Shown here in pieces: positions 1 through 7,416 of a stretch of 64,000 nt of DNA (its first letter is position 1; each line of letters begins with the position of its first letter). Location of the stretch: the NCBI GenBank assembly GCA_012839185.1, contig DUNU01000016.1, forward strand, positions 62,001 through 126,000, given 5' to 3'. Position numbers and translations under genes: made by a program. The notes beneath the pieces were generated by a model. It saw only the letters and a program-made list of their open reading frames with translations. It did no database searches and had not been told where the DNA came from. This stretch comes from Clostridiales bacterium. Its GTDB lineage: Bacteria > Bacillota > Clostridia > Oscillospirales > Acutalibacteraceae.

Positions 1-65
1 AAACTGATAATAGGAACAGCATATACAATAATCCATCGGAATATTACAGCATAAAAACGAAGCAT
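1..65 (-). CDS. Partial membrane protein gene, N-terminus only
   Basis: An ATG at 65 on the minus strand follows a GGGGGA-type ribosome binding site (complement of 72-80) and opens a frame that stays open to the window edge. The 21 visible codons begin MLRFYAVIFRW and are hydrophobic, as in the N-termini of the two genes upstream. It is probably the next member of the tandem small membrane protein family at 94-1338, but only the first helix is visible. Confidence 0.5.
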   Translation of the reverse strand, partial: MLRFYAVIFRWIIVYAVPIIS

Positions 66-93
66 GATTAAATATCCCCCTTTCGGATATTGT

Positions 94-699
94 TTATTCA
101 AAAGCAATAATTTTCATTTCTTCTAATTTGTCCAAAATTGCGTTAAGTTCTTTTGACGATTTATGTCTTGCACGAAAAGAGATTTTGAGCGAACAATTGT
201 CCGTAACGACAACAACAGTGTTCAAATATGAAGATATTAGCGGAATTTGTTCAATATCTTTGTCGCCTTCACTCGGTCTGATAAAAACAAAACTATCGTC
301 ATCATATAATTTCGTTTCATATAATTTAAGATAAGGTTTAGGGTATTCCCAATTTTCATAAACCTCAACACTTACATCGCCGACAAGGATCTCGCCGGAA
401 TATAACTCATCAAACTCCAAGTCTAAATCTTCAATCGGAATTCTTTGCTTCTTTCCGTCCGTTATCGACAAAGTCAAAAGCCTTTCTTTCGTTTCCCTGT
501 TCAATCTCCATTTGCTGTAATCGCCTGCATAGTACAACCCATAAGTTATAAATATCGGAATCAGCATAATAATAAAAACATTTCTGACAACCTTTTTCTT
601 TTCCTTGCAAAATATCAAGCCGATTATTAAATATACCAGAGAGGCTGCTGTAATCAGCTTCGGGAGCAAGAATATTATAACATAAAAATAATATACCAT
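94..699 (-). CDS. Small membrane protein, tandem family A copy 1
   Basis: This 201-residue protein has two hydrophobic segments at about residues 4-28 and 38-58, followed by a roughly 140-residue soluble domain. It closely resembles the gene just upstream (736-1338): both carry LLxLSITD, LYDDDSFV, EQIP and a C-terminal ELNAILD..EEM.IIAFE. The ATG at 699 follows AGGAGAAAAAT. I do not recognise the family and propose no function. The pair lies downstream of the LRR-dockerin gene in the same orientation and may be co-transcribed with it. Confidence 0.8.
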   Translation of the reverse strand: MVYYFYVIIFLLPKLITAASLVYLIIGLIFCKEKKKVVRNVFIIMLIPIFITYGLYYAGDYSKWRLNRETKERLLTLSITDGKKQRIPIEDLDLEFDELYSGEILVGDVSVEVYENWEYPKPYLKLYETKLYDDDSFVFIRPSEGDKDIEQIPLISSYLNTVVVVTDNCSLKISFRARHKSSKELNAILDKLEEMKIIAFE

Positions 700-735
700 A
701 TTTTTCTCCTGCTTGTTTGTGAAATCAAATATTGT

Positions 736-1338
736 TTATTCAAAAGCAATAATTCCCATTTCTTCTAATTCGTCCAAAATTGCGTTAAGTGTTTTTGATG
801 AGTTTTTTCTTTCTGCACAACCAATTACAATCGAACGGTTTTTGTTTAGAACTACAACAGCATGTCCATATTTATCTATTGGCGGAATTTGCTCAAAAGA
901 ACCAAAACCTTCCCTCGGAAAAATCTTAACAAAACTATCATCATCATATAATTCCTTTTCTAACAGTCTAACATAAGATAATAACGGTGGGTAATCAATT
1001 TCTTTATAATATTCCACTTCATTCTCATCATTGATTACGATTGTAACATCAACATCTTCCCCAACCTGCAATTCAAACTCATGTGTAGCCTCATCCGTTA
1101 TTGATAAAGATAATAGTCTGTCTTTGGTTGCTCTGTTCAACAACCATGGGTGGTATTCTCCGGGATTGTACATCCAATATAACAGAACACATGCAATTAA
1201 AATAAGAATAACGGCATTTCTTACGACCTTTTTCTTGTTCTTGTCCTTGCTGAATAATCCAACCCCTAAATATATCAAAGCAGATAATATGATACCGTAA
1301 GAGAGATAGGTCAAAGCACCATAAAAAATATATGTCAT
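736..1338 (-). CDS. Small membrane protein, tandem family A copy 2
   Basis: Paralogue of the 94-699 protein, with the same length (200 residues), two N-terminal membrane segments and the same C-terminal ending (IIAFE). The open frame extends to 1422, but the ATG at 1338 (MTYIFYGAL) is preferred: it follows TTGGGAGAAGATT, gives the length of its paralogue, and avoids overlap with the upstream LRR gene that stops at 1419. The soluble part contains an acidic stretch (GEDVDVTIVINDENEVE). The function is unknown; the tandem arrangement suggests recent duplication. Confidence 0.8.
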   Translation of the reverse strand: MTYIFYGALTYLSYGIILSALIYLGVGLFSKDKNKKKVVRNAVILILIACVLLYWMYNPGEYHPWLLNRATKDRLLSLSITDEATHEFELQVGEDVDVTIVINDENEVEYYKEIDYPPLLSYVRLLEKELYDDDSFVKIFPREGFGSFEQIPPIDKYGHAVVVLNKNRSIVIGCAERKNSSKTLNAILDELEEMGIIAFE

Positions 1339-1418
1339 AATCTTCTCCCAAGAAAAACTTTCTTTGCGTGTGCAAACTATTTCACGATTGTTGTTTCCGC
1401 TACTTTCGGTTAATGTTT

Positions 1419-4313
1419 TCAACCGAGCCAGTTTTCCATATTCTCAAGTCCCATTGCACCACGTAAAATCGCTCTTGCATCGGTTGCTTTCAAATTACCG
1501 TCATTATTTACATCTGCGGCAAGAATTTGCACATCATTAAGTTCATCAAGACTTAACGCACCTCTCAATGCGTTTCTTGCATCGGTGGTTTTGACTTTTC
1601 CATCACCGTTTATATCACCCATAAACACAACAACTTTCATTTCAACGAACGTTTCGCCGTCATATATTTGAATTTCCGTACACGTACCGATTAAACCGTC
1701 ATCACCAAGTTTATTCTCGTTTATATCAATAATATCGACAACAAAATCTTTGAAAGCTTCTTTGGTTTGTCCAACGGTCAGATTCTCTGCTATATGAATA
1801 TATCCGTCAATTTCTTTTGCCTTAACAGGAAACTTGTCGGGGGTAATCTTTCCGACAGAGGCAACGTCATAGTGCATGGTTACTGACTTTAGATCTCCGA
1901 AAGCCTCTACCATATTATTGTTTGTCCAGTCTTCTTCTGTTCCTGCATAATAAATGTCGTCAAGCTCTTCAAAACCGTCGAAAGCATAATATCCTATCTC
2001 GGTTACTGAGGCAGGTATTGTGATTTTGGTTAAGCCCGTACAACCATAAAAAGCAGATTCTCCGATTTTTGTTACGGAATCGGGAATTATGATTTCGGTT
2101 AAACCCGTGCAACCGGAAAACGCATAATTATAAATTTCTGTTACAGAATCAGGGATTGTAATTTCGGTTAAGCCTGTGCAGTTGTCAAATGCGGAATCTC
2201 CGATTATTGTTACGGAATCGGGAATAATACTGTTTTTACTACCTCTTATAAGTATATTCGTTTCTCTTTCAATCAAACAATTTCCGGAAGAATAGAAAAA
2301 CTGATTATTCTCATCAACTTCAATAAATTCAAGTCCACCACAGCCGTCAAATGCAGAAAAACCGATGTATTCGAGCGAATCCGATATTGTAATTTTGGTT
2401 AAGCCCGTACATTCGTTAAACACCCAATCACCAATTCCCGTTACACCACCCGATATTGTTATTTCAGTCAAGCCCGTACAACCGGAAAACGCTTCATTCC
2501 CAATTGTTGTTACGGAATCTGGGATTATAATTTCGGTTAAACCCGTACAATTTGAAAATGCCCACTCTTCAATTTGAGTTACAAAATCGGGAATGATACT
2601 GTTATTACATCCAAATATCAGAATACCTGTGTCTTTCTCAATCAAGCAATTTCCGGCAGAAGAATAATATTCATTCTTCTCGTCAACCACAATGGATTCA
2701 ATTCCGTAACACCAGTTGAATGCTGAATTATCAATATATTCAACTGAAGCGGAGATTGTTATTTTTCTCAAATTCGTACACTCTGAAAATGCAAACCAGC
2801 TGATTTCCGTTACGGAATCGGGGATTATTATTTCGGTTAAGCCTGTGCAGCCGCTAAACGCTCTATCGCCGATTATTGTTACAGAATCGGGAATTGTGAT
2901 TTCGGTTAAACTCGTACAACCGCAAAACGCCACGCTTCCGATTGTCGTTAAAGAATCCGACAGTGTGATTTCAGTTAAACCCGTACAATCTTCAAAAGCA
3001 GACTCGCCTATTTCCGTTACGGAATCCGGTATTTTAATTTCGGTCAAGCTCGTACAACCGGAAAACGGAGAATATCCGATCGTCGTTACGGAATTCGGGA
3101 TTACTACTTTGGTCAGATTTATACAATCGGAAAATATATATCCCCACAAATCCGTTACGGAATCAGGAATTACAATTTCGGTCAATCCGGTACAGGAAGA
3201 AAAAGCAGACCACCCGATTTGTGTTACTGAATTCGGAATTGTGATTTTAGTCAAGCCCGTACAATCAAAAAACGCTGAATCACCAATTTCCGTTACGGAA
3301 TCAGGGATTGTGATTTTGGTCAAGCCCGTACAACCTGAAAAAGCATTATCCCCTATTTTCTTTACAGATTTTGGGATAATACTGTTTTGACAACCTCTTA
3401 TCAGTATATTCGTTTTTCTTTCAATTAAGCAGTTTTCGGATGAAAAATATATTTCATTCTTCTCATCAACAACAATGGATTCAAGTCCCGAACAACCATC
3501 AAAAGCAGAAGAGCTAACAGATGTAATCGCAGCCGAAATTTTAATTTCGGTCAGTCCGGTACAATTCGCAAAAGCCATCTCCCCGATTTGGGTTACCGAA
3601 TCCGGTATAACACTGTTTTTCAGTCCAAATATCAGACTGTTTGTTTCCTTTTCAATCAAACAATTGTCTGAAGAATAATAATTTTCATTCTTTTCGTCAA
3701 CAACAATGGATTCAAGTGCCGAACAGCCATTAAATGCATATATTCCGATATATGCAACCGAAGCCGGAATTCTTAGTTCAGTCAGACTCGTACAGCCGTA
3801 AAAAGCAAACTCCCAGATCTCTCGTACAGAATTCGGAATATTGATTTCTGTCAGACCCGTACAACCGAAAAAGGCACTGTCGCCGATTGTCTTTACGGAA
3901 TCGGGAATTCTGATTTCGGTTAAGCTCGTGCAATCTGCAAACGCACTTTCGCCTATTGTTTTTAAGGAATTCGGAAGGGTGATTTTTGTCAAGCCCGTAC
4001 AACCGTAAAAGGCACTTTCGCCGATTGTCTTTACGGAATCCGGTATTATGATTTCGGTTAAGCCTGTGCACTCGGAAAACGCATCCCATCCGATTTCCGT
4101 TACCTGATAACCGCCCAGAGTTGCGGGGATTTCAAGCTTGCCGTCAATCTCCGCATCGTAATAATTGATTATGGCTTTTCTCTTTGCCACCTCATAAACC
4201 CACTTACCATCTGTTTCTAAACCTAAGAAATCTTCAGCAACTGCGGTAAATGTAAACGGCATTGCCGTAGCAAGAAGTGCGAGAGCCAATAAAATTGATA
4301 AAAACTTTTTCAT
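1419..4313 (-). CDS. Secreted BspA-like leucine-rich repeat protein with C-terminal dockerin
   Basis: 964 residues. A signal peptide (residues 1 to about 26, KKFLSILLALALLATA core) is followed by many 23-24 residue repeats of the type GCTGLTEITIPDSVTEIG, the LRR_5/BspA pattern of surface-exposed adhesion or binding proteins. Four islands with ESIVVDEKNE..YSS.NCLIE interrupt the repeats at regular spacing. The last ~65 residues form a type I dockerin with two Ca-binding segments (GDINGDGKVKTTDAR and ADVNNDGNLKATDAR), so the protein probably docks to a cohesin-bearing scaffold outside the cell. The ATG follows CTTAGGAGAAAAAT. A promoter lies about 120 bp upstream. The ligand is unknown. Confidence 0.93.
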   Translation of the reverse strand: MKKFLSILLALALLATAMPFTFTAVAEDFLGLETDGKWVYEVAKRKAIINYYDAEIDGKLEIPATLGGYQVTEIGWDAFSECTGLTEIIIPDSVKTIGESAFYGCTGLTKITLPNSLKTIGESAFADCTSLTEIRIPDSVKTIGDSAFFGCTGLTEINIPNSVREIWEFAFYGCTSLTELRIPASVAYIGIYAFNGCSALESIVVDEKNENYYSSDNCLIEKETNSLIFGLKNSVIPDSVTQIGEMAFANCTGLTEIKISAAITSVSSSAFDGCSGLESIVVDEKNEIYFSSENCLIERKTNILIRGCQNSIIPKSVKKIGDNAFSGCTGLTKITIPDSVTEIGDSAFFDCTGLTKITIPNSVTQIGWSAFSSCTGLTEIVIPDSVTDLWGYIFSDCINLTKVVIPNSVTTIGYSPFSGCTSLTEIKIPDSVTEIGESAFEDCTGLTEITLSDSLTTIGSVAFCGCTSLTEITIPDSVTIIGDRAFSGCTGLTEIIIPDSVTEISWFAFSECTNLRKITISASVEYIDNSAFNWCYGIESIVVDEKNEYYSSAGNCLIEKDTGILIFGCNNSIIPDFVTQIEEWAFSNCTGLTEIIIPDSVTTIGNEAFSGCTGLTEITISGGVTGIGDWVFNECTGLTKITISDSLEYIGFSAFDGCGGLEFIEVDENNQFFYSSGNCLIERETNILIRGSKNSIIPDSVTIIGDSAFDNCTGLTEITIPDSVTEIYNYAFSGCTGLTEIIIPDSVTKIGESAFYGCTGLTKITIPASVTEIGYYAFDGFEELDDIYYAGTEEDWTNNNMVEAFGDLKSVTMHYDVASVGKITPDKFPVKAKEIDGYIHIAENLTVGQTKEAFKDFVVDIIDINENKLGDDGLIGTCTEIQIYDGETFVEMKVVVFMGDINGDGKVKTTDARNALRGALSLDELNDVQILAADVNNDGNLKATDARAILRGAMGLENMENWLG

Positions 4314-4430
4314 ATTTTTCTCCTAAGAAAATTTTCTTCTGCAAGTGCAGACTGTTTTCGTTCAGTCTGACTTTTTTAATGTCAAAATTGCGATATATTT
4401 AACTATAAACTATTGTTTTTAGCTGACTTG

Positions 4431-4459
4431 AATATACATCTTTTCTCCCCAAAAGTCAA
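4431..4459 (-). promoter_or_regulatory. SigA-type promoter for the LRR-dockerin gene
   Basis: On the minus strand TTGACT (4454-4459) and TATATT (4431-4436) are separated by 17 bp. The start would lie about 110 bp upstream of the LRR gene ATG at 4313, leaving a long untranslated leader. Confidence 0.55.
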
Positions 4460-4662
4460 CTGTTTTTTTATGAATTTTCAAATATTTTTTTGCACCTTGC
4501 ACAAATGAAGTTTATTATGTCAATTAAGAAAATTAATATGAAATTTTACGGGTATCAGAATGCGTTTCCCGCTGAAATTGTAATTTTTCTGAGCAATTAA
4601 AAACATATTCAAGTTTTTCTATTTGCCGCAAATATTGCTGCTTTCTACGATAATACAAAAAA

Positions 4663-4686
4663 GACCGCAGTTAAAAAACTACGGTC
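4663..4686 (-). terminator. Terminator of the family B membrane protein operon
   Basis: A 10-bp stem with one G-U pair (GACCGTAGTT / AACTGCGGTC) and a four-base loop is followed on the minus strand by TTTTTTG. It lies downstream of the gene ending at 4823. The rest of the 4314-4822 gap is AT-rich; I see no gene in it. Confidence 0.8.
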
Positions 4687-4822
4687 GAGTGATAAAAGTT
4701 GTTACGTTTTAAGCATAAATCAGCCAAAAATAAATGTAGGCGGGAATAACAGCAGCCAAGACAAACAAAATACCTATACCCTCCTGTTTTATCAGCAAAA
4801 AGATATGTGTTATTTCTTAAAC

Positions 4823-5407
4823 CTACGCCGTAAAACTGTATATCGGCAATAACGGTGGTGCATAAAAGAAGCCGAGATATTTATCTATCTTCCTTGTAAT
4901 CGTGTAATAAAATTCAAGATAATGATCTTCGTCAAGTTGTATAAAAACCGCTCCTTTATAGCCTATATGCCAAAAAATCTGCCAATTATTTCCCTTATCT
5001 GATGAAACCGATGTTATATCATATTGCATGTCATTGTATGTTCCTTTGCGTGAAAACAGTTCCTCAAATATGGTACCCCGACCTATATCACTCACGCTTC
5101 CTTTGCTAAAGTAACCTTGATACTTAATCACACCGTTTTCAGCACTTCCCTCAAAGAATTCTTCCGAATAGTCGTAAGCAGAGGCAATTTCAATTATTTC
5201 TTGAATATTCTTCTTGGTAAGCGGTGCTATCCTGTCAGAACCCGAAAAATTCATTGTATATACGAGAACAAGCGGAATAACCATCAGAGCAATATAAGCT
5301 TTCTTTTTCACCGGTTTTCTCAATAGTCCTATAAGACCTATCAAAAACATCAAAACAAGAACAAAACCAAACGGAAATCTGCAAAATCCGGCAGTAATTT
5401 CATCCAT
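4823..5407 (-). CDS. Small membrane protein, tandem family B copy 3
   Basis: 194 residues with two N-terminal membrane helices (about 10-27 and 35-53) and a soluble domain ending in YLGFFYAPPLLPIYSFTA. It is the third of three consecutive paralogues (6032, 5426, 4823), each about 195-209 residues and each started by an ATG after a good ribosome binding site (here AAGGAGGTAAAGTT). The soluble domain has conserved PLTkKNIQEIIEI and FEELFSRkGT segments. The family is not recognised. Its architecture (two helices plus an extracytoplasmic ~130-residue domain) is like that of family A at 94-1338, but I see no convincing sequence identity between the two. Confidence 0.8.
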   Translation of the reverse strand: MDEITAGFCRFPFGFVLVLMFLIGLIGLLRKPVKKKAYIALMVIPLVLVYTMNFSGSDRIAPLTKKNIQEIIEIASAYDYSEEFFEGSAENGVIKYQGYFSKGSVSDIGRGTIFEELFSRKGTYNDMQYDITSVSSDKGNNWQIFWHIGYKGAVFIQLDEDHYLEFYYTITRKIDKYLGFFYAPPLLPIYSFTA

Positions 5408-5425
5408 AACTTTACCTCCTTATAA

Positions 5426-6013
5426 TCATGCCGTAAAACTGTATATCGGCAATATCGGCGGTGCATAAAAGAAGCCGAGATAGTAATCAATATCTCTTGA
5501 AATATTATACTCTAATTCAAGATAATGCTCATCATCAAGTTGAATTTGGATTATCCCAATATAGCCCGTATGCCATGCAATCTGCAAATTATCTCCCTTA
5601 TCTGACTGAACCGGCAACATGCAATAAGGTCTGTCATTTAATGTCCCTCTGCGTGTAAACAGTTCCTCAAAAAATCTTCCTCGCTCTAAATCTTTCACAT
5701 TTCCGTGCCAAATCTGACCATAATAATAAATCATACTGTTTTTGTTTTTGACATTACCTTGAAAAAAACTTGGCGAAAAATCAGATGGAGTTATTTCAAT
5801 TATCTCCTGAACGTTCTTCTCGGTAAGCGGTGCTCTCCTGTAATAACCCGAAAAATACATTGTATAAGCAAGTACAAGCGGTATAATTATCAAAGTAACC
5901 ATAAACTTCTTTTTTGTTGATTTGATTAACATTCCTATGATACCCGTAATAAGCATCAAAAACAGAATAAAACCAAACGGAATTCTGAATAATCCTGAAG
6001 TAACTTCATCCAT
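5426..6013 (-). CDS. Small membrane protein, tandem family B copy 2
   Basis: 195 residues, paralogous to its neighbours on both sides and ending in nearly the same FFYAPPILPIYSFTA. The membrane segments are at about residues 10-27 and 35-53. It is the most diverged of the three in the middle region (PSFFQGNVKNKNSMIYYYGQ) while the two ends are almost unchanged, which suggests duplication followed by divergence of the central part. The ATG follows AAGGAGGTAAATTT. Only 18 nt separate it from the downstream copy, so it is likely co-transcribed. Function unknown. Confidence 0.8.
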   Translation of the reverse strand: MDEVTSGLFRIPFGFILFLMLITGIIGMLIKSTKKKFMVTLIIIPLVLAYTMYFSGYYRRAPLTEKNVQEIIEITPSDFSPSFFQGNVKNKNSMIYYYGQIWHGNVKDLERGRFFEELFTRRGTLNDRPYCMLPVQSDKGDNLQIAWHTGYIGIIQIQLDDEHYLELEYNISRDIDYYLGFFYAPPILPIYSFTA

Positions 6014-6031
6014 AAATTTACCTCCTTATAA

Positions 6032-6661
6032 TCATGCCGTAAAACTGTATATCGGCAATAACGGCGGTGCGTAAAAGAAACCGAGATATTTATCAATCTT
6101 TCTTTCAATCGTGTAAGAAAAATTAAGAAAATGACCATCGTCAAGTTGTATAAAAATCACTCCATAATAACCAACATGGCAGGAAGCCTCCCAAAAACCG
6201 CCCTTATCAGACGAAACATACGTAATTAAATATTGCTTGTCATTGCATGTTCCTCTGCGTGAAAACAGCTCCTCCACTATGGTGTCCCTACCCAAATCAC
6301 TCAAGCTTCCTTCGCGAAAGTAACCTTGATACTTAATCACACCGTTTTCAGCACTTCCCTCAAAGTAACCTTGAACCTTAATCACGCCGTTTTCAACACT
6401 TCCCTCAAGGCGATATTCTGAATAGTCATAAGCAGAGGCAATTTCAATTATCTCTTTTATATTCTTCTCGGTAAGCGGTGCTCTTCTAATGTTACCCGAA
6501 AAATACATTGTATATACAAGAACAAGCGGAATAACCATCAGAGCAATATATACTTTCTTTTTTGCTGACTTTCTCAATAATCCTATAAGACCTGTCACAA
6601 ACATCAAAAACAGGACTATTGCGACCGGTATTCTTATCATTGTACCCGTAACTTCACCCAT
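6032..6661 (-). CDS. Small membrane protein, tandem family B copy 1, with internal duplication
   Basis: 209 residues and first gene of the three-gene family B operon. It differs from copies 2 and 3 by a 15-residue direct duplication, EGSVENGVIKVQGYF next to EGSAENGVIKYQGYF (about residues 84-113), encoded by a 45-bp tandem repeat near 6340-6415. Otherwise it has the same two N-terminal helices and the C-terminal YLGFFYAPPLLPIYSFTA. The ATG follows GAGGGTTAATT, and a promoter with 17-bp spacing lies 73 bp upstream. Function unknown. Confidence 0.8.
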   Translation of the reverse strand: MGEVTGTMIRIPVAIVLFLMFVTGLIGLLRKSAKKKVYIALMVIPLVLVYTMYFSGNIRRAPLTEKNIKEIIEIASAYDYSEYRLEGSVENGVIKVQGYFEGSAENGVIKYQGYFREGSLSDLGRDTIVEELFSRRGTCNDKQYLITYVSSDKGGFWEASCHVGYYGVIFIQLDDGHFLNFSYTIERKIDKYLGFFYAPPLLPIYSFTA

Positions 6662-6733
6662 AATTAACCCTCTTGTTTAATATATTTTAAAGGTTTATCT
6701 GTCCGCTGTTCTTAACCCCTCTTTTACAAGTGC

Positions 6734-6762
6734 ATTATATCACATTGCAAAAGATAATACAA
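6734..6762 (-). promoter_or_regulatory. SigA-type promoter of the family B operon
   Basis: TTGTAT (6757-6762) and TATAAT (6734-6739) on the minus strand are spaced 17 bp, with an upstream TGTGA extension of the -10. Confidence 0.65.
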
Positions 6763-6778
6763 GTAAAATTAAAATAAT

Positions 6779-6819
6779 AAAACTCTGCGGGATCGATTAA
6801 AATCACCGCAGAGCCTTTT
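6779..6819 (-). terminator. Terminator after the feo operon, near-identical to one at 10100-10140
   Basis: The inverted repeat CTCTGCGG...CCGCAGAG with flanking A and T runs acts in both directions. On the minus strand it follows the regulator gene ending at 6861. The 41-bp element recurs at 10100-10140 with a single base change, on the other side of the feo cluster. Confidence 0.85.
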
Positions 6820-6860
6820 CGTTGAATATTTTAATAAAATTAATTCAATTCATGCAAGAT

Positions 6861-7232
6861 TTATTTTTTTCTTTCGTATAAATCATTTATCTTATCAAGC
6901 GACATATCCGCAAGCAAACCGCAAATCGCTGTTTCACTTACATTTTCGTTTCCGAATATTTCAGATATTTTTCGTTCTAAAACATCAAAGCAAAACACGT
7001 ATTTTTGTGCCAAAGAACGCCCCTCTTTTGTAAGATGGGCAAGTTTGAACGGCTCTTGCCTGACTAAGCCTAAATCAGAGAGAGATTTCAGCATATAATG
7101 GACGCTCGGTTTGCTGACATCAAGAGCATTTGCAAGTTCAATATTTTTCACTCCGCAACCGTCTTGCGACAAGCGGTAAAGCCAAATCAAGTATTTTATC
7201 TGCGAAAATGTGAATCTATTGCAGTCTTTCAA
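6861..7232 (-). CDS. Winged-helix metal-type regulator of the feo operon
   Basis: 123 residues from a TTG start at 7232, preferred because GGAGG lies 6 nt upstream; the longer reading from a GTG at 7259 has no such site. A helix-turn-helix of about residues 8-60 (IKYLIWLYRLSQ..GVKNIELANALDVSKPSVHYMLKSLSDLGLV) is followed by a short wing (LTKEGRSLAQ) and a helical tail, the pattern of the N-terminal part of DtxR/MntR-type repressors. It lacks the usual C-terminal SH3-like domain. It overlaps the end of the Cys-rich feo gene. It probably binds the GTTAG-N6-CTAAC sites before feoA and feoB (inference). Confidence 0.75.
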   Translation of the reverse strand: MKDCNRFTFSQIKYLIWLYRLSQDGCGVKNIELANALDVSKPSVHYMLKSLSDLGLVRQEPFKLAHLTKEGRSLAQKYVFCFDVLERKISEIFGNENVSETAICGLLADMSLDKINDLYERKK

Positions 7233-7401
7233 GACTAACCTCCGTTTTTGCACTATCACAGATGCTGTTATTTATATTGCCGCATTGCTTGGAATAAGGA
7301 CAGCCTGTACATTTTCCTTCATGCTTTTTTGTCCTTCTGAAATATAAAATATTGGCAACAACAATTACAGTCAAAATTGCAATAATGATAACACTTTCCA
7401 T
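7216..7401 (-). CDS. FeoB-associated Cys-rich membrane protein
   Basis: 61 residues: one membrane helix (about 3-21), a basic patch RRTKKHEGK, then a C-x2-C..C metal-type motif (CTGCPYSKQCG). This is the pattern of the small proteins often found after FeoB in Firmicutes. It starts 15 nt after the feoB stop codon and ends inside the start region of the regulator gene. The role is inferred from position: a cytoplasmic accessory of ferrous iron uptake. Confidence 0.8.
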   Translation of the reverse strand: MESVIIIAILTVIVVANILYFRRTKKHEGKCTGCPYSKQCGNINNSICDSAKTEVSLERLQ

Positions 7402-7416
7402 ATTTAGATTATATCC

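Noticed and set aside
2365-3678. Plus-strand ORFs of up to 224 codons inside the LRR gene
   Set aside because: They are antisense shadows of the periodic LRR repeats and have no ribosome binding sites.
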